This document shows, in pieces, positions 1 through 5,496 of a DNA stretch of 9,495 bases. Location of the stretch: NCBI GenBank assembly GCA_050298695.1, contig JBNKUQ010000106.1:1-9495 (forward strand), in the 5' to 3' direction. Under the pieces are notes generated by a model, which did not search any database, was not told the origin of the DNA, and saw nothing but the letters and a program-made list of their open reading frames with translations. Position 1 is the first letter of the stretch. The number at the start of each line of letters is the position of its first letter. The DNA is from CANLBN01 sp050298695. GTDB lineage: Bacteria > Pseudomonadota > Gammaproteobacteria > Pseudomonadales > Cellvibrionaceae. Both the position numbers and the translations under genes were made by a program.

Positions 1-69
1 GTGACTATTTACACTTATCAACCTGAAACAACAAAGCAGAACGCCATTAAACAATACCCTAATGGGTGA
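1..69 (+). CDS. Possible C-terminal end of a plus-strand gene (partial)
   Basis: The plus frame starting at base 1 is open until a TGA at 67-69 and would encode about 22 residues ending in KQYPNG. It would converge on the methyltransferase, whose stop codon begins one base further on. The only support is the open frame and reasonable composition over a very short length, so it may be chance. A small inverted repeat (ACCC/GGGT, about 57-67) lies at this junction. Confidence 0.2.
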   Translation: MTIYTYQPETTKQNAIKQYPNG

Positions 70-1314
70 TTACGCCGCATGACTTGTCACTGATGTCAAT
101 GCATCAAACAACACACCGTCCGCCACACGGACGGCCTGTCGCCCGGTGTAGTCCTGCCAGCGCCGAATAATCACGTCTACGTATTTGGGGTCAAGTTCTA
201 TCAAGCGCGCTGATCGGCCCGATTTTTCGCAAGCAATCAAGGTACTGCCTGAGCCACCAAATAAATCTAAAACCACATCGCGACTTTTACTGGAATTACG
301 AATCGCTTTTTCGACTAACTCAACAGGCTTCATCGTTGGGTGCAAATCATTGTTATTGGGTCTATTAACAAACCACACATCACTTTGGTCTCGTGCGCCA
401 CACCAAAAATGATCATTTCCCTCTTTCCAGCCATACAGAATGGGTTCATATTGACGCTGGTAATCTGAACGCCCCATCGTAAAGTGATTTTTTGCCCAGA
501 TGATAAACGTTGACCATTTACCACCCGCGTCTCGAAAGGCTTTTTGCAGCGTATCTAACTCACTGGATGACATTGCGATATAGCAAGCACCCTTCGTTAC
601 GGATAACAGATTCGTCAATGCATCTTTTAAAAAACCATAGAAATCATCACCTAAATTGTCATTCAGAATATGACGACTTTTTCCACGCATTTTATCTTTA
701 GCGCTACCGCCGTAATCCACATTGTAAGGTGGATCTGTAAAGGCCATATCCGCTAATTGTCCATCCATAACAGCATTCAAATCATCTTCCGAGGTCGAAT
801 CACCACACAATAAACGGTGATCCCCAAGCTGCCATACATCACCTCGCTGAGAAATAACAGACTCTTCAACGTTGGGAATGGCATCGGCGTTTGCATCCGT
901 GTTGGCATCGTCGAATTGCAACAAGTTATCTAATTCATCGTCAGAAAAACCAATTAAGCTTAAGTCATAATCCAAATCATCGAGGGTTTGCATTTCCGCT
1001 TTCAATAAATCCATATCCCATTCAGCCCAATGTGCTGATTGATTGATCATGATGCGAAAGGCTTTAATCTGCGTTTCCGTTAAATCATCTGCCAGGATAA
1101 CCGGCACCGTCTTTAACGCGAGTTTGCGAGCGGCTTTGAGCCGTAAATGACCATCAACCACCTGACCATTACTCTTAGCAATGATGGGCACCTTAAATCC
1201 CATCTCAACAATCGCTGCACACATTTGATCAACCGCATGATCGTTTTTACGGGGATTGTTTTCGTATTCGTATAAGCGGTCTAATGACCACTCTTCTAGA
1301 GTCACTATTGACAT
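70..1314 (-). CDS. ParB-N domain / beta-class DNA methyltransferase (N6-A or N4-C)
   Basis: This 414-residue protein should transfer a methyl group from S-adenosylmethionine to the exocyclic amino group of adenine or cytosine in DNA. Residues about 1-130 form a ParB/Srx-like N-terminal domain with the box GHLRLKAA at 55-62. An Asp/Asn/Ala-rich linker (about 136-147) leads to the methyltransferase half. There the catalytic DPPY motif is at 194-197, HPTMKP at 325-330 and the SAM-binding FGGSGST at 352-358. DPPY before the FxGxG motif is the beta-class order. The ATG at 1314 is chosen because AAAGGA lies six bases upstream; a TTG at 1335 would put that site inside the gene. No restriction endonuclease is adjacent, so it looks like an orphan phage-type methyltransferase. 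The ParB-N fusion is a known architecture in phages. Which base and site are methylated cannot be told from sequence. Confidence 0.93.
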   Translation of the reverse strand: MSIVTLEEWSLDRLYEYENNPRKNDHAVDQMCAAIVEMGFKVPIIAKSNGQVVDGHLRLKAARKLALKTVPVILADDLTETQIKAFRIMINQSAHWAEWDMDLLKAEMQTLDDLDYDLSLIGFSDDELDNLLQFDDANTDANADAIPNVEESVISQRGDVWQLGDHRLLCGDSTSEDDLNAVMDGQLADMAFTDPPYNVDYGGSAKDKMRGKSRHILNDNLGDDFYGFLKDALTNLLSVTKGACYIAMSSSELDTLQKAFRDAGGKWSTFIIWAKNHFTMGRSDYQRQYEPILYGWKEGNDHFWCGARDQSDVWFVNRPNNNDLHPTMKPVELVEKAIRNSSKSRDVVLDLFGGSGSTLIACEKSGRSARLIELDPKYVDVIIRRWQDYTGRQAVRVADGVLFDALTSVTSHAA

Positions 1315-1397
1315 TAAATTTCCTTTAGGAGGCAAAAATATTGGCGCGCGATAGCGCTAATAATAAGAGAAAAAAAATAAATACTGAATGCATTGAA

Positions 1398-1425
1398 ATA
1401 AAGTGCAAACCTGCGCAAACTGCAA
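1398..1425 (-). promoter_or_regulatory. Possible promoter of the methyltransferase gene
   Basis: On the minus strand TTGCAG is followed after 17 bases by TTTATT, which matches four of six positions of the sigma-70 -10 hexamer. It overlaps the three GCAAAC repeats, so a protein bound there would compete with RNA polymerase. The match is weak and other spacings are possible. Confidence 0.25.
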
Positions 1426-1427
1426 AC
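1405..1427. repeat. Three direct GCAAAC repeats (operator-like)
   Basis: GCAAAC occurs at 1405-1410, 1415-1420 and 1422-1427. The first two start 10 bp apart, about one helical turn; the third starts 7 bp later. The cluster lies about 90 bp upstream of the methyltransferase start, where a regulator-binding site would be expected. No binding protein can be named. Confidence 0.35.
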
Positions 1428-1475
1428 CCGTTTTTTCAGGCTACCACTAACGAGGCGCGGCGGCGTTGCCCATCG

Positions 1476-1497
1476 CTCGGCGTTATATCGCGCCGAG
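1476..1497. repeat. Inverted repeat CTCGGCG/CGCCGAG
   Basis: A perfect 7-bp G/C-rich stem (1476-1482 with 1491-1497) encloses an 8-base loop. It lies in a locally GC-rich patch (about 1451-1500) within AT-rich surroundings. No T-tract follows on either strand, so it is not an obvious terminator. Confidence 0.4.
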
Positions 1498-1567
1498 GAC
1501 CCATTTTTTAGCGCTTCTGAGACGCTTCAAATAATTTTTCAAGGAGTAACCTAAAGGAAAGACAAAA

Positions 1568-1591
1568 CCGCTTAAAACGCAAAATAAGCGG
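1568..1591 (-). terminator. Terminator-like hairpin, minus strand
   Basis: CCGCTTA (1568-1574) pairs with TAAGCGG (1585-1591) across a 10-base loop. On the minus strand the stem is followed by TTTTGTCTTT, a short imperfect T-tract. It would stop leftward transcripts arriving from the right before they reach the methyltransferase. The T-tract is only four bases, so activity is uncertain. Confidence 0.35.
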
Positions 1592-1748
1592 CTATAAAAA
1601 CATTCCAAAATATCTTTTTAATACTCAATACGTTTTTAATTATTTAAAAACCGTTCGCCAATTTTTTCATTTTTAATTGTCTAGTTTTGAAACCCATTAA
1701 TGTATTAACTCAACAATAACATTAGGCAGTTAGTAAATAATAATTAAC

Positions 1749-1808
1749 TTGCTTCAAATAAAAAACGAAGCGTTAATGGGTCACACCAACACAATAAAGG
1801 AGATAACA
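1749..1808 (+). promoter_or_regulatory. Promoter and leader of cassette 1 (shared with cassette 2)
   Basis: TTGCTT (1749-1754), a 17-bp spacer and GTTAAT (1772-1777) form a sigma-70-like promoter. The block AACGAAGCGTTAATG (1764-1778) is identical to 2304-2318 upstream of the next gene, where TTGACT sits at the same 17-bp spacing. The short leader is also similar in both copies (TCACACCAACACAA against TCACCACACAAACACAA) and ends in a strong AAAGGAG site seven bases before the ATG at 1809. Confidence 0.55.
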
Positions 1809-2162
1809 ATGACCTTTTGTCTAATACCTAACAACGACATTGATTGCTTTCACTGCAACAATACATTTTGGTCCACATTACTATGCGACACCCCTGTAGG
1901 TTTCGCCTTAAAAATTAGTAGAAGTAATAAGGGGGGATATCATTTTATCCCTGATAAAAATGGCTTAAGTCCCCTAGACAACGCTATCCTAGATGATAAT
2001 GGCGAAGAATATTATTACGAAGTCACCGTCGAACAGGCGAAGCAAATAGCCGACGCCACGCAATTACTTATGAACACAGCTAACGATAGCGACATTAATC
2101 AAGAAACATATAAGGAATTTTATCAATTTGCCAAATACAGTGAAGGATTTATTATTTGGTAA
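1809..2162 (+). CDS. Hypothetical protein, 117 residues (cassette 1)
   Basis: I do not recognise this family. The predicted protein is soluble and acidic. It has three Cys near the N-terminus (C4, C13, C16) plus C26, a GGYHF stretch near 42-46, and a charged region EEYYYEVTVEQAKQIADA near 67-84 that probably forms a strand followed by a helix. The ATG at 1809 is preferred over an in-frame start at 1749 because AAAGGAG ends seven bases before it and because 1749 falls inside the promoter. It is the first of two small plus-strand genes with the same promoter and leader and similar downstream hairpins but unrelated coding sequences. That arrangement suggests an early or accessory phage gene, possibly a host-takeover or defence-related protein; this is inference only. 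Confidence 0.75.
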   Translation: MTFCLIPNNDIDCFHCNNTFWSTLLCDTPVGFALKISRSNKGGYHFIPDKNGLSPLDNAILDDNGEEYYYEVTVEQAKQIADATQLLMNTANDSDINQETYKEFYQFAKYSEGFIIW

Positions 2163-2173
2163 CAAGCAAAAAA

Positions 2174-2197
2174 GCATGGTATTTACGGATATCATGC
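2174..2197 (-). terminator. Intrinsic terminator-like hairpin for minus-strand transcripts
   Basis: GCATGGTAT (2174-2182) pairs with ATATCATGC (2189-2197), giving nine pairs with one G-T and a 6-base loop. Six A residues lie at 2168-2173, so on the minus strand the stem is followed by TTTTTT, the classic Rho-independent form. It sits just downstream of a plus-strand gene but faces the opposite way. A small GCCT/AGGC repeat follows at about 2208-2220. Confidence 0.5.
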
Positions 2198-2288
2198 AAC
2201 ACCTACCGCCTAAAAAAGGCAGAGTAATTTTCTAAACATTAGCGTGATTTAACATACGTTTTTTAAGCCAAAGAATAATCCGTTCAGC

Positions 2289-2350
2289 TTGACTATGAAT
2301 CCTAACGAAGCGTTAATGTCACCACACAAACACAACAACGGAGACAAAAA
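2289..2350 (+). promoter_or_regulatory. Promoter and leader of cassette 2
   Basis: TTGACT (2289-2294), a 17-bp spacer and GTTAAT (2312-2317) form a sigma-70-like promoter. The -10 region lies in the 15-bp block identical to the one before cassette 1. The C/A-rich leader ends in GGAG, with the ATG at 2351. Shared spacing and leader suggest that both genes answer to the same signal. Confidence 0.55.
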
Positions 2351-2590
2351 ATGTTATCAATCGAAGATGGTTTACTAAACTATTTTATCGGTTATACCCG
2401 AGCAAATCCTAATTTTGCAACATCCATCATCAACAACACTTGGGCAGAGCATGCCAAGAGAGAATTGGAAAAAAGACGAGTTAAAGTCATTGAGTCATTT
2501 AGCGATGAAGAATTGCAATCTATCGCAAATAACGAAATCGATCTTAACGACATCATACGCCGCGCTGCCGAGATCAATAAGTCTAAATAA
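2351..2590 (+). CDS. Hypothetical protein, 79 residues (cassette 2)
   Basis: I do not recognise this small protein. It looks mostly helical: an N-terminal segment with a YFIGYTRANPNF stretch (about 11-22), then a charged helix AEHAKRELEKRR (32-43), then an acidic SFSDEELQSIANNEIDLNDI (49-68) and a basic end. There is no membrane segment, no Cys and no known catalytic motif. The start is supported by CGGAG upstream and by a leader nearly identical to that of the preceding cassette. The two cassette proteins show no similarity to each other. It could be a small DNA- or protein-binding accessory factor of the element, but function is unknown. Confidence 0.75.
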   Translation: MLSIEDGLLNYFIGYTRANPNFATSIINNTWAEHAKRELEKRRVKVIESFSDEELQSIANNEIDLNDIIRRAAEINKSK

Positions 2591-2606
2591 TTTACACTCA
2601 AAAAAA

Positions 2607-2631
2607 GCATCGTACACTTATTGTGCGGTGC
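2607..2631 (-). terminator. Second minus-facing terminator-like hairpin
   Basis: GCATCG and CAC (2607-2612, 2615-2617) pair with GTGCGGTGC (2623-2631), giving nine pairs including a G-T, with a 2-base bulge and loop TTATT. Seven A residues at 2600-2606 become a T-tract on the minus strand. The layout repeats that of 2168-2197: A-tract, stem beginning GCAT, directly downstream of a plus-strand cassette gene. It would block leftward transcripts. Confidence 0.5.
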
Positions 2632-2672
2632 CTAAAAAACGCCTTATAATTAACCTAGTATTCAGGACTTAA

Positions 2673-2699
2673 GGGGGGACGCTAAGATTAGTCTCCCCC
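2673..2699. repeat. G-tract/C-tract hairpin upstream of the wHTH gene
   Basis: GGGGGGAC (2673-2680) can pair with GTCTCCCCC (2691-2699) with one bulged base and a 10-base loop. No T-tract follows in either direction. It lies between cassette 2 and the promoter of the next gene and could be a transcript-end structure or a protein-binding site. Confidence 0.4.
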
Positions 2700-2717
2700 A
2701 TCAAATAATGCCCATAT

Positions 2718-2746
2718 TTAACAGGGCTTTGTTACCAGTATTTTAT
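2718..2746 (+). promoter_or_regulatory. Candidate promoter of the wHTH-like gene
   Basis: TTAACA (2718-2723) matches five of six -35 positions. It is followed after 17 bp by TTTTAT (2741-2746), four of six -10 positions. It differs from the promoter shared by the two upstream cassettes, so this gene is probably regulated separately. Confidence 0.35.
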
Positions 2747-2766
2747 ACAGAACATGAGAGGTAATT

Positions 2767-2991
2767 ATGTCTGTTAAACATCTTGAAGCCCCCACCCTCA
2801 ACACAGTCGAAACGAAGATTCTTGATATACTTGCATCTCATGGTGGCCGCGCTCAGGCTGGGGTGATCATTAAGGAATTAGACCAGGGTTACGACGCAGT
2901 GGCATTTCAAAAATTACTGACCCCGCTTTGTGAGTACAATTTAATTACTCGGCGGGGCATTACCATTTGTCTTAATGATGTTAATCGTTAG
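2767..2991 (+). CDS. Small winged-helix-like protein, 74 residues
   Basis: The protein resembles a minimal winged helix-turn-helix. Helix 1 is about 13-24 (VETKILDILASH), helix 2 about 30-39 (QAGVIIKELD) and a recognition-like helix about 43-57 (DAVAFQKLLTPLCEY). It ends in a short beta wing, NLITRRGITICL (58-69). This is inferred from the helix pattern and not from a recognised family signature. GAGAGGT lies upstream of the ATG at a normal distance. It may be a transcriptional regulator of this element; the nearby palindrome at 3092-3112 is a possible target. It shares neither the promoter nor the leader of the two preceding cassettes. Confidence 0.7.
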   Translation: MSVKHLEAPTLNTVETKILDILASHGGRAQAGVIIKELDQGYDAVAFQKLLTPLCEYNLITRRGITICLNDVNR

Positions 2992-3091
2992 CTAGACCAA
3001 CCTTACTATTAAACAGTTTTTATATATAAAAAATCAACGTATTAAAAATAAATACCTGTAACTTTCTACCGTTATTTTTCCCTTCTAAAAA

Positions 3092-3112
3092 ATGTAAAGT
3101 TAACCTTTACAT
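3092..3112. promoter_or_regulatory. Operator-like inverted repeat ATGTAAAG-N5-CTTTACAT
   Basis: Two perfect 8-bp arms (3092-3099 and 3105-3112) flank TTAAC, giving a 21-bp dyad typical in size of a dimeric repressor site. It starts 100 bp after the end of the small winged-helix-like gene. TTTACA inside the right arm could act as a -35 box, but no good -10 follows. Confidence 0.45.
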
Positions 3113-3219
3113 ACTCCCAACACGCTATTGAATATTGAACTTGTATAAAAAATAAAAAAATCGAAAAAATGCGAACGGGTTTAATTTGTTTACCAGAGAA
3201 GCAAAGTGATAATATTTAA

Positions 3220-3254
3220 CCAATTGAAAAATCCTTTTTTTCAAGCGTAATTGG
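3220..3254. repeat. Nested inverted repeat CCAATT/AATTGG with inner TTGAAAAA/TTTTTCAA
   Basis: An inner 8-bp stem (3224-3231 with 3237-3244) lies within outer arms CCAATT (3220-3225) and AATTGG (3249-3254). The inner and outer arms share bases 3224-3225, so they are alternative pairings. No T-tract follows on either strand. Function is unknown. Confidence 0.35.
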
Positions 3255-3379
3255 CGCGAATTATTTAAATGATCTAACCCTGGGAAAAATATAGGTGTTT
3301 TTCCAAAAAATTTATTTTTTTCACTGGCTGAGCTGACATATAGGTAAAGATTTAAAATAAAACCATAGGATTTTGTATT

Positions 3380-3532
3380 ATGAATATGCTAACTTTAAAA
3401 ATCATCTATCACTTTTTCAAAAGATATAAGCGATCATCTGAAGCACCAACAATATTTTTTTTACTAGGTGCTTGTGTATCTCTTTCTGCCGTCGTTTATG
3501 GATTAATCATGGTAATACCACTTATCACCTGA
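3380..3532 (+). CDS. Small single-span membrane protein, 50 residues
   Basis: This short gene runs from ATG at 3380 to TGA at 3530-3532. TAGGA lies about nine bases upstream of the start. The N-terminal half is basic (KRYKR at 15-19). A continuous hydrophobic segment follows at about 25-49 (from PTIFFLLGACV to VIPLI), long enough for one membrane span. By the positive-inside rule the N-terminus should face the cytoplasm. I do not recognise a family. It ends five bases before the stop of the convergent DUF1508 gene. Small phage membrane proteins of this kind can act in lysis, superinfection exclusion or membrane signalling, but nothing here picks one. The start, the hydrophobic pattern and the tight packing argue for a real gene despite its size. 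Confidence 0.55.
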   Translation: MNMLTLKIIYHFFKRYKRSSEAPTIFFLLGACVSLSAVVYGLIMVIPLIT

Positions 3533-3537
3533 CCAAT

Positions 3538-3936
3538 CTATGCCAAATCAACCACCTTAGCCCCAGGCGCATAGTGCTTCACACGCTGAATACCGTAATC
3601 GCGGCTAGCGCTTGTCGTATAGGTTTCTGACGTGCCGATGATTTCGCGATTGGCGGCCTTGAGATTAAACATATACTGGTCGTCGCTCGCTTTTTTGCGC
3701 TGATAGCGGCTGTTAGTGGGCGCATTTTTCTTGACCGATTTAACACCCTTCTTCGCGTTGGCTTTGGTGGTATATCCCTCACTGACGAGAATAATTTCAC
3801 CGTTCGGCGCTTTCAAACGAAAACGGTATTCACCGGCAGCGTCTTTGTAAATTTCAAAGACGGATGAGGTTTTCTTTTGTGACTCTGAGTGTGATTTACC
3901 AAATAGTGATGTTAGCAAATGACAAAAATAAAACAT
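3538..3936 (-). CDS. Double DUF1508 (YegP-like) protein
   Basis: The 132-residue protein carries two copies of the DUF1508/UPF0339 domain found in E. coli YegP. Copy 1 (about 26-73) has FEIYKD, YRFRLKAPNGEIIL, SEGYTTK and GVKSVKKNA. Copy 2 (about 79-124) has YMFNLKAANREII, SETYTTS, GIQRVKHYA. Two tandem copies are normal for the family. Residues 1-25 are extra; MFYFCHLLTSLFG is mildly hydrophobic but too short for a clear membrane span. GGAG lies nine bases before the ATG, inside the end of the upstream regulator gene; only four bases separate the two genes, so they are very likely one operon. The biochemical role of DUF1508 is not established. Finding it downstream of a receiver domain in a phage-like region is unusual. 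Confidence 0.85.
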   Translation of the reverse strand: MFYFCHLLTSLFGKSHSESQKKTSSVFEIYKDAAGEYRFRLKAPNGEIILVSEGYTTKANAKKGVKSVKKNAPTNSRYQRKKASDDQYMFNLKAANREIIGTSETYTTSASRDYGIQRVKHYAPGAKVVDLA

Positions 3937-3940
3937 AATT

Positions 3941-4324
3941 CTACGCTCCGACTAATTTTTTAACACAGTTGATTAAACCCGCTTGGCTAAACGGCTTGGT
4001 GATATACCCATCGCACCCCACTACTCGACCCTTCGCTTGATCAAACAGGCCATCTTTGCTCGATACTAAAATCACGGGGGTCTGCTTACATCGCGAATTA
4101 TTTTTGATAATTGCGCAAGCGTCGTAGCCATCGAGTCTTGGCATCATCACGTCCAGAAAAATCAGATCCGGTTGATATTCAACGACGCGAATTAGCGCCT
4201 CAAAGCCATCGTTGGCGGTTATCACCTCACACTGGACGCTGGTTAAGATTTTTTTCACCAAATGGCGAATCACCTGACTGTCGTCCACCACCAACACTCG
4301 CAACTTGTCGGCGATTACAGACAT
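3941..4324 (-). CDS. Single-domain response regulator (CheY/PilG-like receiver)
   Basis: This is a 127-residue stand-alone receiver domain with all key residues. The acidic pair is D14-D15 (VLVVDDS), the phospho-acceptor D58 (FLDVMMP), the switch Ser S88 (ILVSSK) and the conserved K110 (ITKPF). It should be phosphorylated by a histidine kinase and signal by protein contact, because no DNA-binding or enzymatic domain follows. The ATG at 4324 is chosen over a TTG at 4336; a weak GAG lies just upstream. The ending KKLVGA is typical for the fold. No histidine kinase is present in the window, so it probably borrows a host kinase or acts as a phosphate sink. It is co-transcribed with the DUF1508 gene. 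Receivers of this type in Gammaproteobacteria act in motility and type IV pilus control; that role here is speculation. Confidence 0.92.
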   Translation of the reverse strand: MSVIADKLRVLVVDDSQVIRHLVKKILTSVQCEVITANDGFEALIRVVEYQPDLIFLDVMMPRLDGYDACAIIKNNSRCKQTPVILVSSKDGLFDQAKGRVVGCDGYITKPFSQAGLINCVKKLVGA

Positions 4325-4584
4325 ACACACTCGCAAAATTCAATGGGTTGAATCGGCAGAACGCCGAGGAAAATGGGGTTTACAAAAATTAAGTTCTCTG
4401 AGCAACCGGTCTAACCGATGACAATACGCTCACGATGTTACGGAGGGCATCGATATCGTGTCGCGTTTGTCATGTCTAGGTTAGCCCGTGCTGTTCAGAG
4501 AGTGATTCGAGGATAGAGCGCATTATGCATGAAACTGCGGTTTTTGTGGCACCCCCGGTTTTCGCAATATTACGCAGCGTTACG
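4325..4584. other. 260-bp intergenic region between the resolvase/HTH pair and the regulator
   Basis: No gene or tRNA is recognisable on either strand. Small dyads include TCGGC/GCCGA (about 4353-4367) and CGGT/ACCG. A cluster of TTACG repeats lies at the end of the DUF6362 gene (about 4570-4600). The base composition is more GC-rich than the left third of the window. A promoter for the response regulator should lie here, but I cannot assign one with confidence. Confidence 0.4.
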
Positions 4585-4953
4585 CTATTTCACGTTACGT
4601 CGCGCCACCTCGCGCAACTCTCTCTCCCAATATCGTCTCACGGTGCGAGGGGAGAGTCCCACTTCACGCGCAATCACTCGCCAAGGGGTTCGATAGGCAC
4701 GCATCCACACGATGTGTCTTGCGGACATATCCACGAGCTGAAACCAACGCAACGTAGCCTCTGCACGGTCAATCGCATCGGGAAGCGGTCGTAAAAAATT
4801 TTGCTTGCGCTCCTGGCGATTGATTTCTCGCGGCGTCAATGTGATCTCTGGCCAGTAGTTCGCAAACCCTAATCGCAACTCACTGGGCAAACGATCAAAC
4901 ACCCAGGCGCATTCCTCAAAACGTTCTGCGACTTGTTCGGTAGTCAAACTCAT
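4585..4953 (-). CDS. DUF6362 family helix-turn-helix protein
   Basis: The 122-residue protein matches what I know of the DUF6362 family, which is common in proteobacterial prophages. It has an N-terminal EQVAERFEECAWVFDRLP segment (6-23), NYWPEI (32-37), then ATLRWFQLVDMSARHIVWMRA (66-86). The C-terminus is a helix-turn-helix, WRVIAREVGLSPRTVRRYW (91-109), resembling sigma-factor region 4. It is probably a DNA-binding regulator, perhaps acting on late or replication genes. The start overlaps the stop of the resolvase gene by ATGA, and GGGAGGT lies eight bases upstream, so the two are translated together. Family naming rests on remembered motifs and was not searched. Confidence 0.8.
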   Translation of the reverse strand: MSLTTEQVAERFEECAWVFDRLPSELRLGFANYWPEITLTPREINRQERKQNFLRPLPDAIDRAEATLRWFQLVDMSARHIVWMRAYRTPWRVIAREVGLSPRTVRRYWERELREVARRNVK

Positions 4954-5480
4954 GCGACACCTCCCACACGATGGTGATCCATCGCCCAGTGCATCAGCGC
5001 GAGCGCATCGGCCTCGTTGTCGTCAACGGGGGTGTGTCCGAGTTTTTCCACCGCAGAGATCACGAGTGACTTCGACGCGTTGCCCTTGCCGGTGATAAAT
5101 TTTTTAATCGTTCCCACCGGTACACCCGCGTACGCAATCCCCTCCGATTCACACCACGCAGTGAGGTGTGCAAGAAAACCGCCGTAGGCATGCGCCGCAT
5201 CGACACCCAGGTGACGACGAACTTCTTCGAAGTACACCACGGAGAAAATTTCGCAGTCGTGTAGCTCCGATAAAAATTTTGTGAAGCGTAAAAATTTCAT
5301 CCCGCCACCCTGCCAACGATCCGTCTTGAACGACTCGGTGCCGCTGGTGATGGTTTGACGACTCAGCGAGTGAATCGCCCAGCCGGTTTGTGTGCCGAGA
5401 TCGAGAGTTAAAATCGATCCAGTTTTTAAAATTTTTCTGATATTTTTTTTATCCAGTGTTAATTTTTTTTCGTCGAACAT
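4950..5480 (-). CDS. RuvC-like Holliday junction resolvase (RNase H fold)
   Basis: This 176-residue protein fits the phage RuvC-like group, which cleaves four-way DNA junctions or branched DNA during recombination and packaging. The first catalytic Asp is D27 in ILTLDLGTQTGWA. The central acidic residues are E85-E86 in VVYFEEV. The C-terminal acidic cluster is DDNEADALAL (153-162). Their spacing fits an RNase H-fold nuclease with two metal ions. The ATG at 5480 is preferred to a GTG at 5504 because GGAGAG lies eight bases upstream of it, and because 5504 falls within a strong hairpin. A highly structured leader (5497-5546) precedes it and the DUF6362 gene overlaps its stop. The neighbouring inverted-repeat array is a plausible source of branched DNA. 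Confidence 0.88.
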   Translation of the reverse strand: MFDEKKLTLDKKNIRKILKTGSILTLDLGTQTGWAIHSLSRQTITSGTESFKTDRWQGGGMKFLRFTKFLSELHDCEIFSVVYFEEVRRHLGVDAAHAYGGFLAHLTAWCESEGIAYAGVPVGTIKKFITGKGNASKSLVISAVEKLGHTPVDDNEADALALMHWAMDHHRVGGVA

Positions 5481-5496
5481 GTCTATCTCTCCATTA

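Larger units (their letters stand above)
1315..1808. other. 494-bp divergent intergenic region
   Basis: This gap separates the leftward methyltransferase from the rightward small gene at 1809. I see no convincing open frame in it. It contains three GCAAAC repeats (1405-1427), two G/C-rich hairpins (1476-1497 and 1568-1591) and, at its right end, the promoter/leader shared with the next cassette. The position suggests that it carries promoters in both directions. Confidence 0.6.
2992..3379. other. 388-bp AT-rich intergenic region with several inverted repeats
   Basis: No credible gene is seen here. The stretch is rich in A and T runs. Besides the two features listed separately (3092-3112 and 3220-3254) it holds an AT palindrome TTTTTATATATAAAAA (3017-3032) and a GGAAAAA/TTTTTCC stem (3283-3289 with 3298-3304). 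Such density of dyads suggests a control region, although AT-rich DNA also produces them by chance. Confidence 0.5.

Noticed and set aside
185..701. Open frames overlapping the methyltransferase in other frames
   Set aside because: The methyltransferase motifs cover the same bases and show which frame is used.
2392..2672. Alternative frames over cassette 2 (minus 2392-2610 and plus 2415-2672)
   Set aside because: Neither has a good ribosome-binding site. The 2351-2590 frame has the shared leader and a start at the right distance.
4337..4584. tRNA or small RNA gene in the GC-richer gap
   Set aside because: No cloverleaf, no conserved T-arm in the right context and no clear terminator were found on either strand.
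4525..4794. Plus-strand open frame opposite the DUF6362 gene
   Set aside because: It lies antisense to a gene with a recognisable family pattern, and its translation has no protein-like features.
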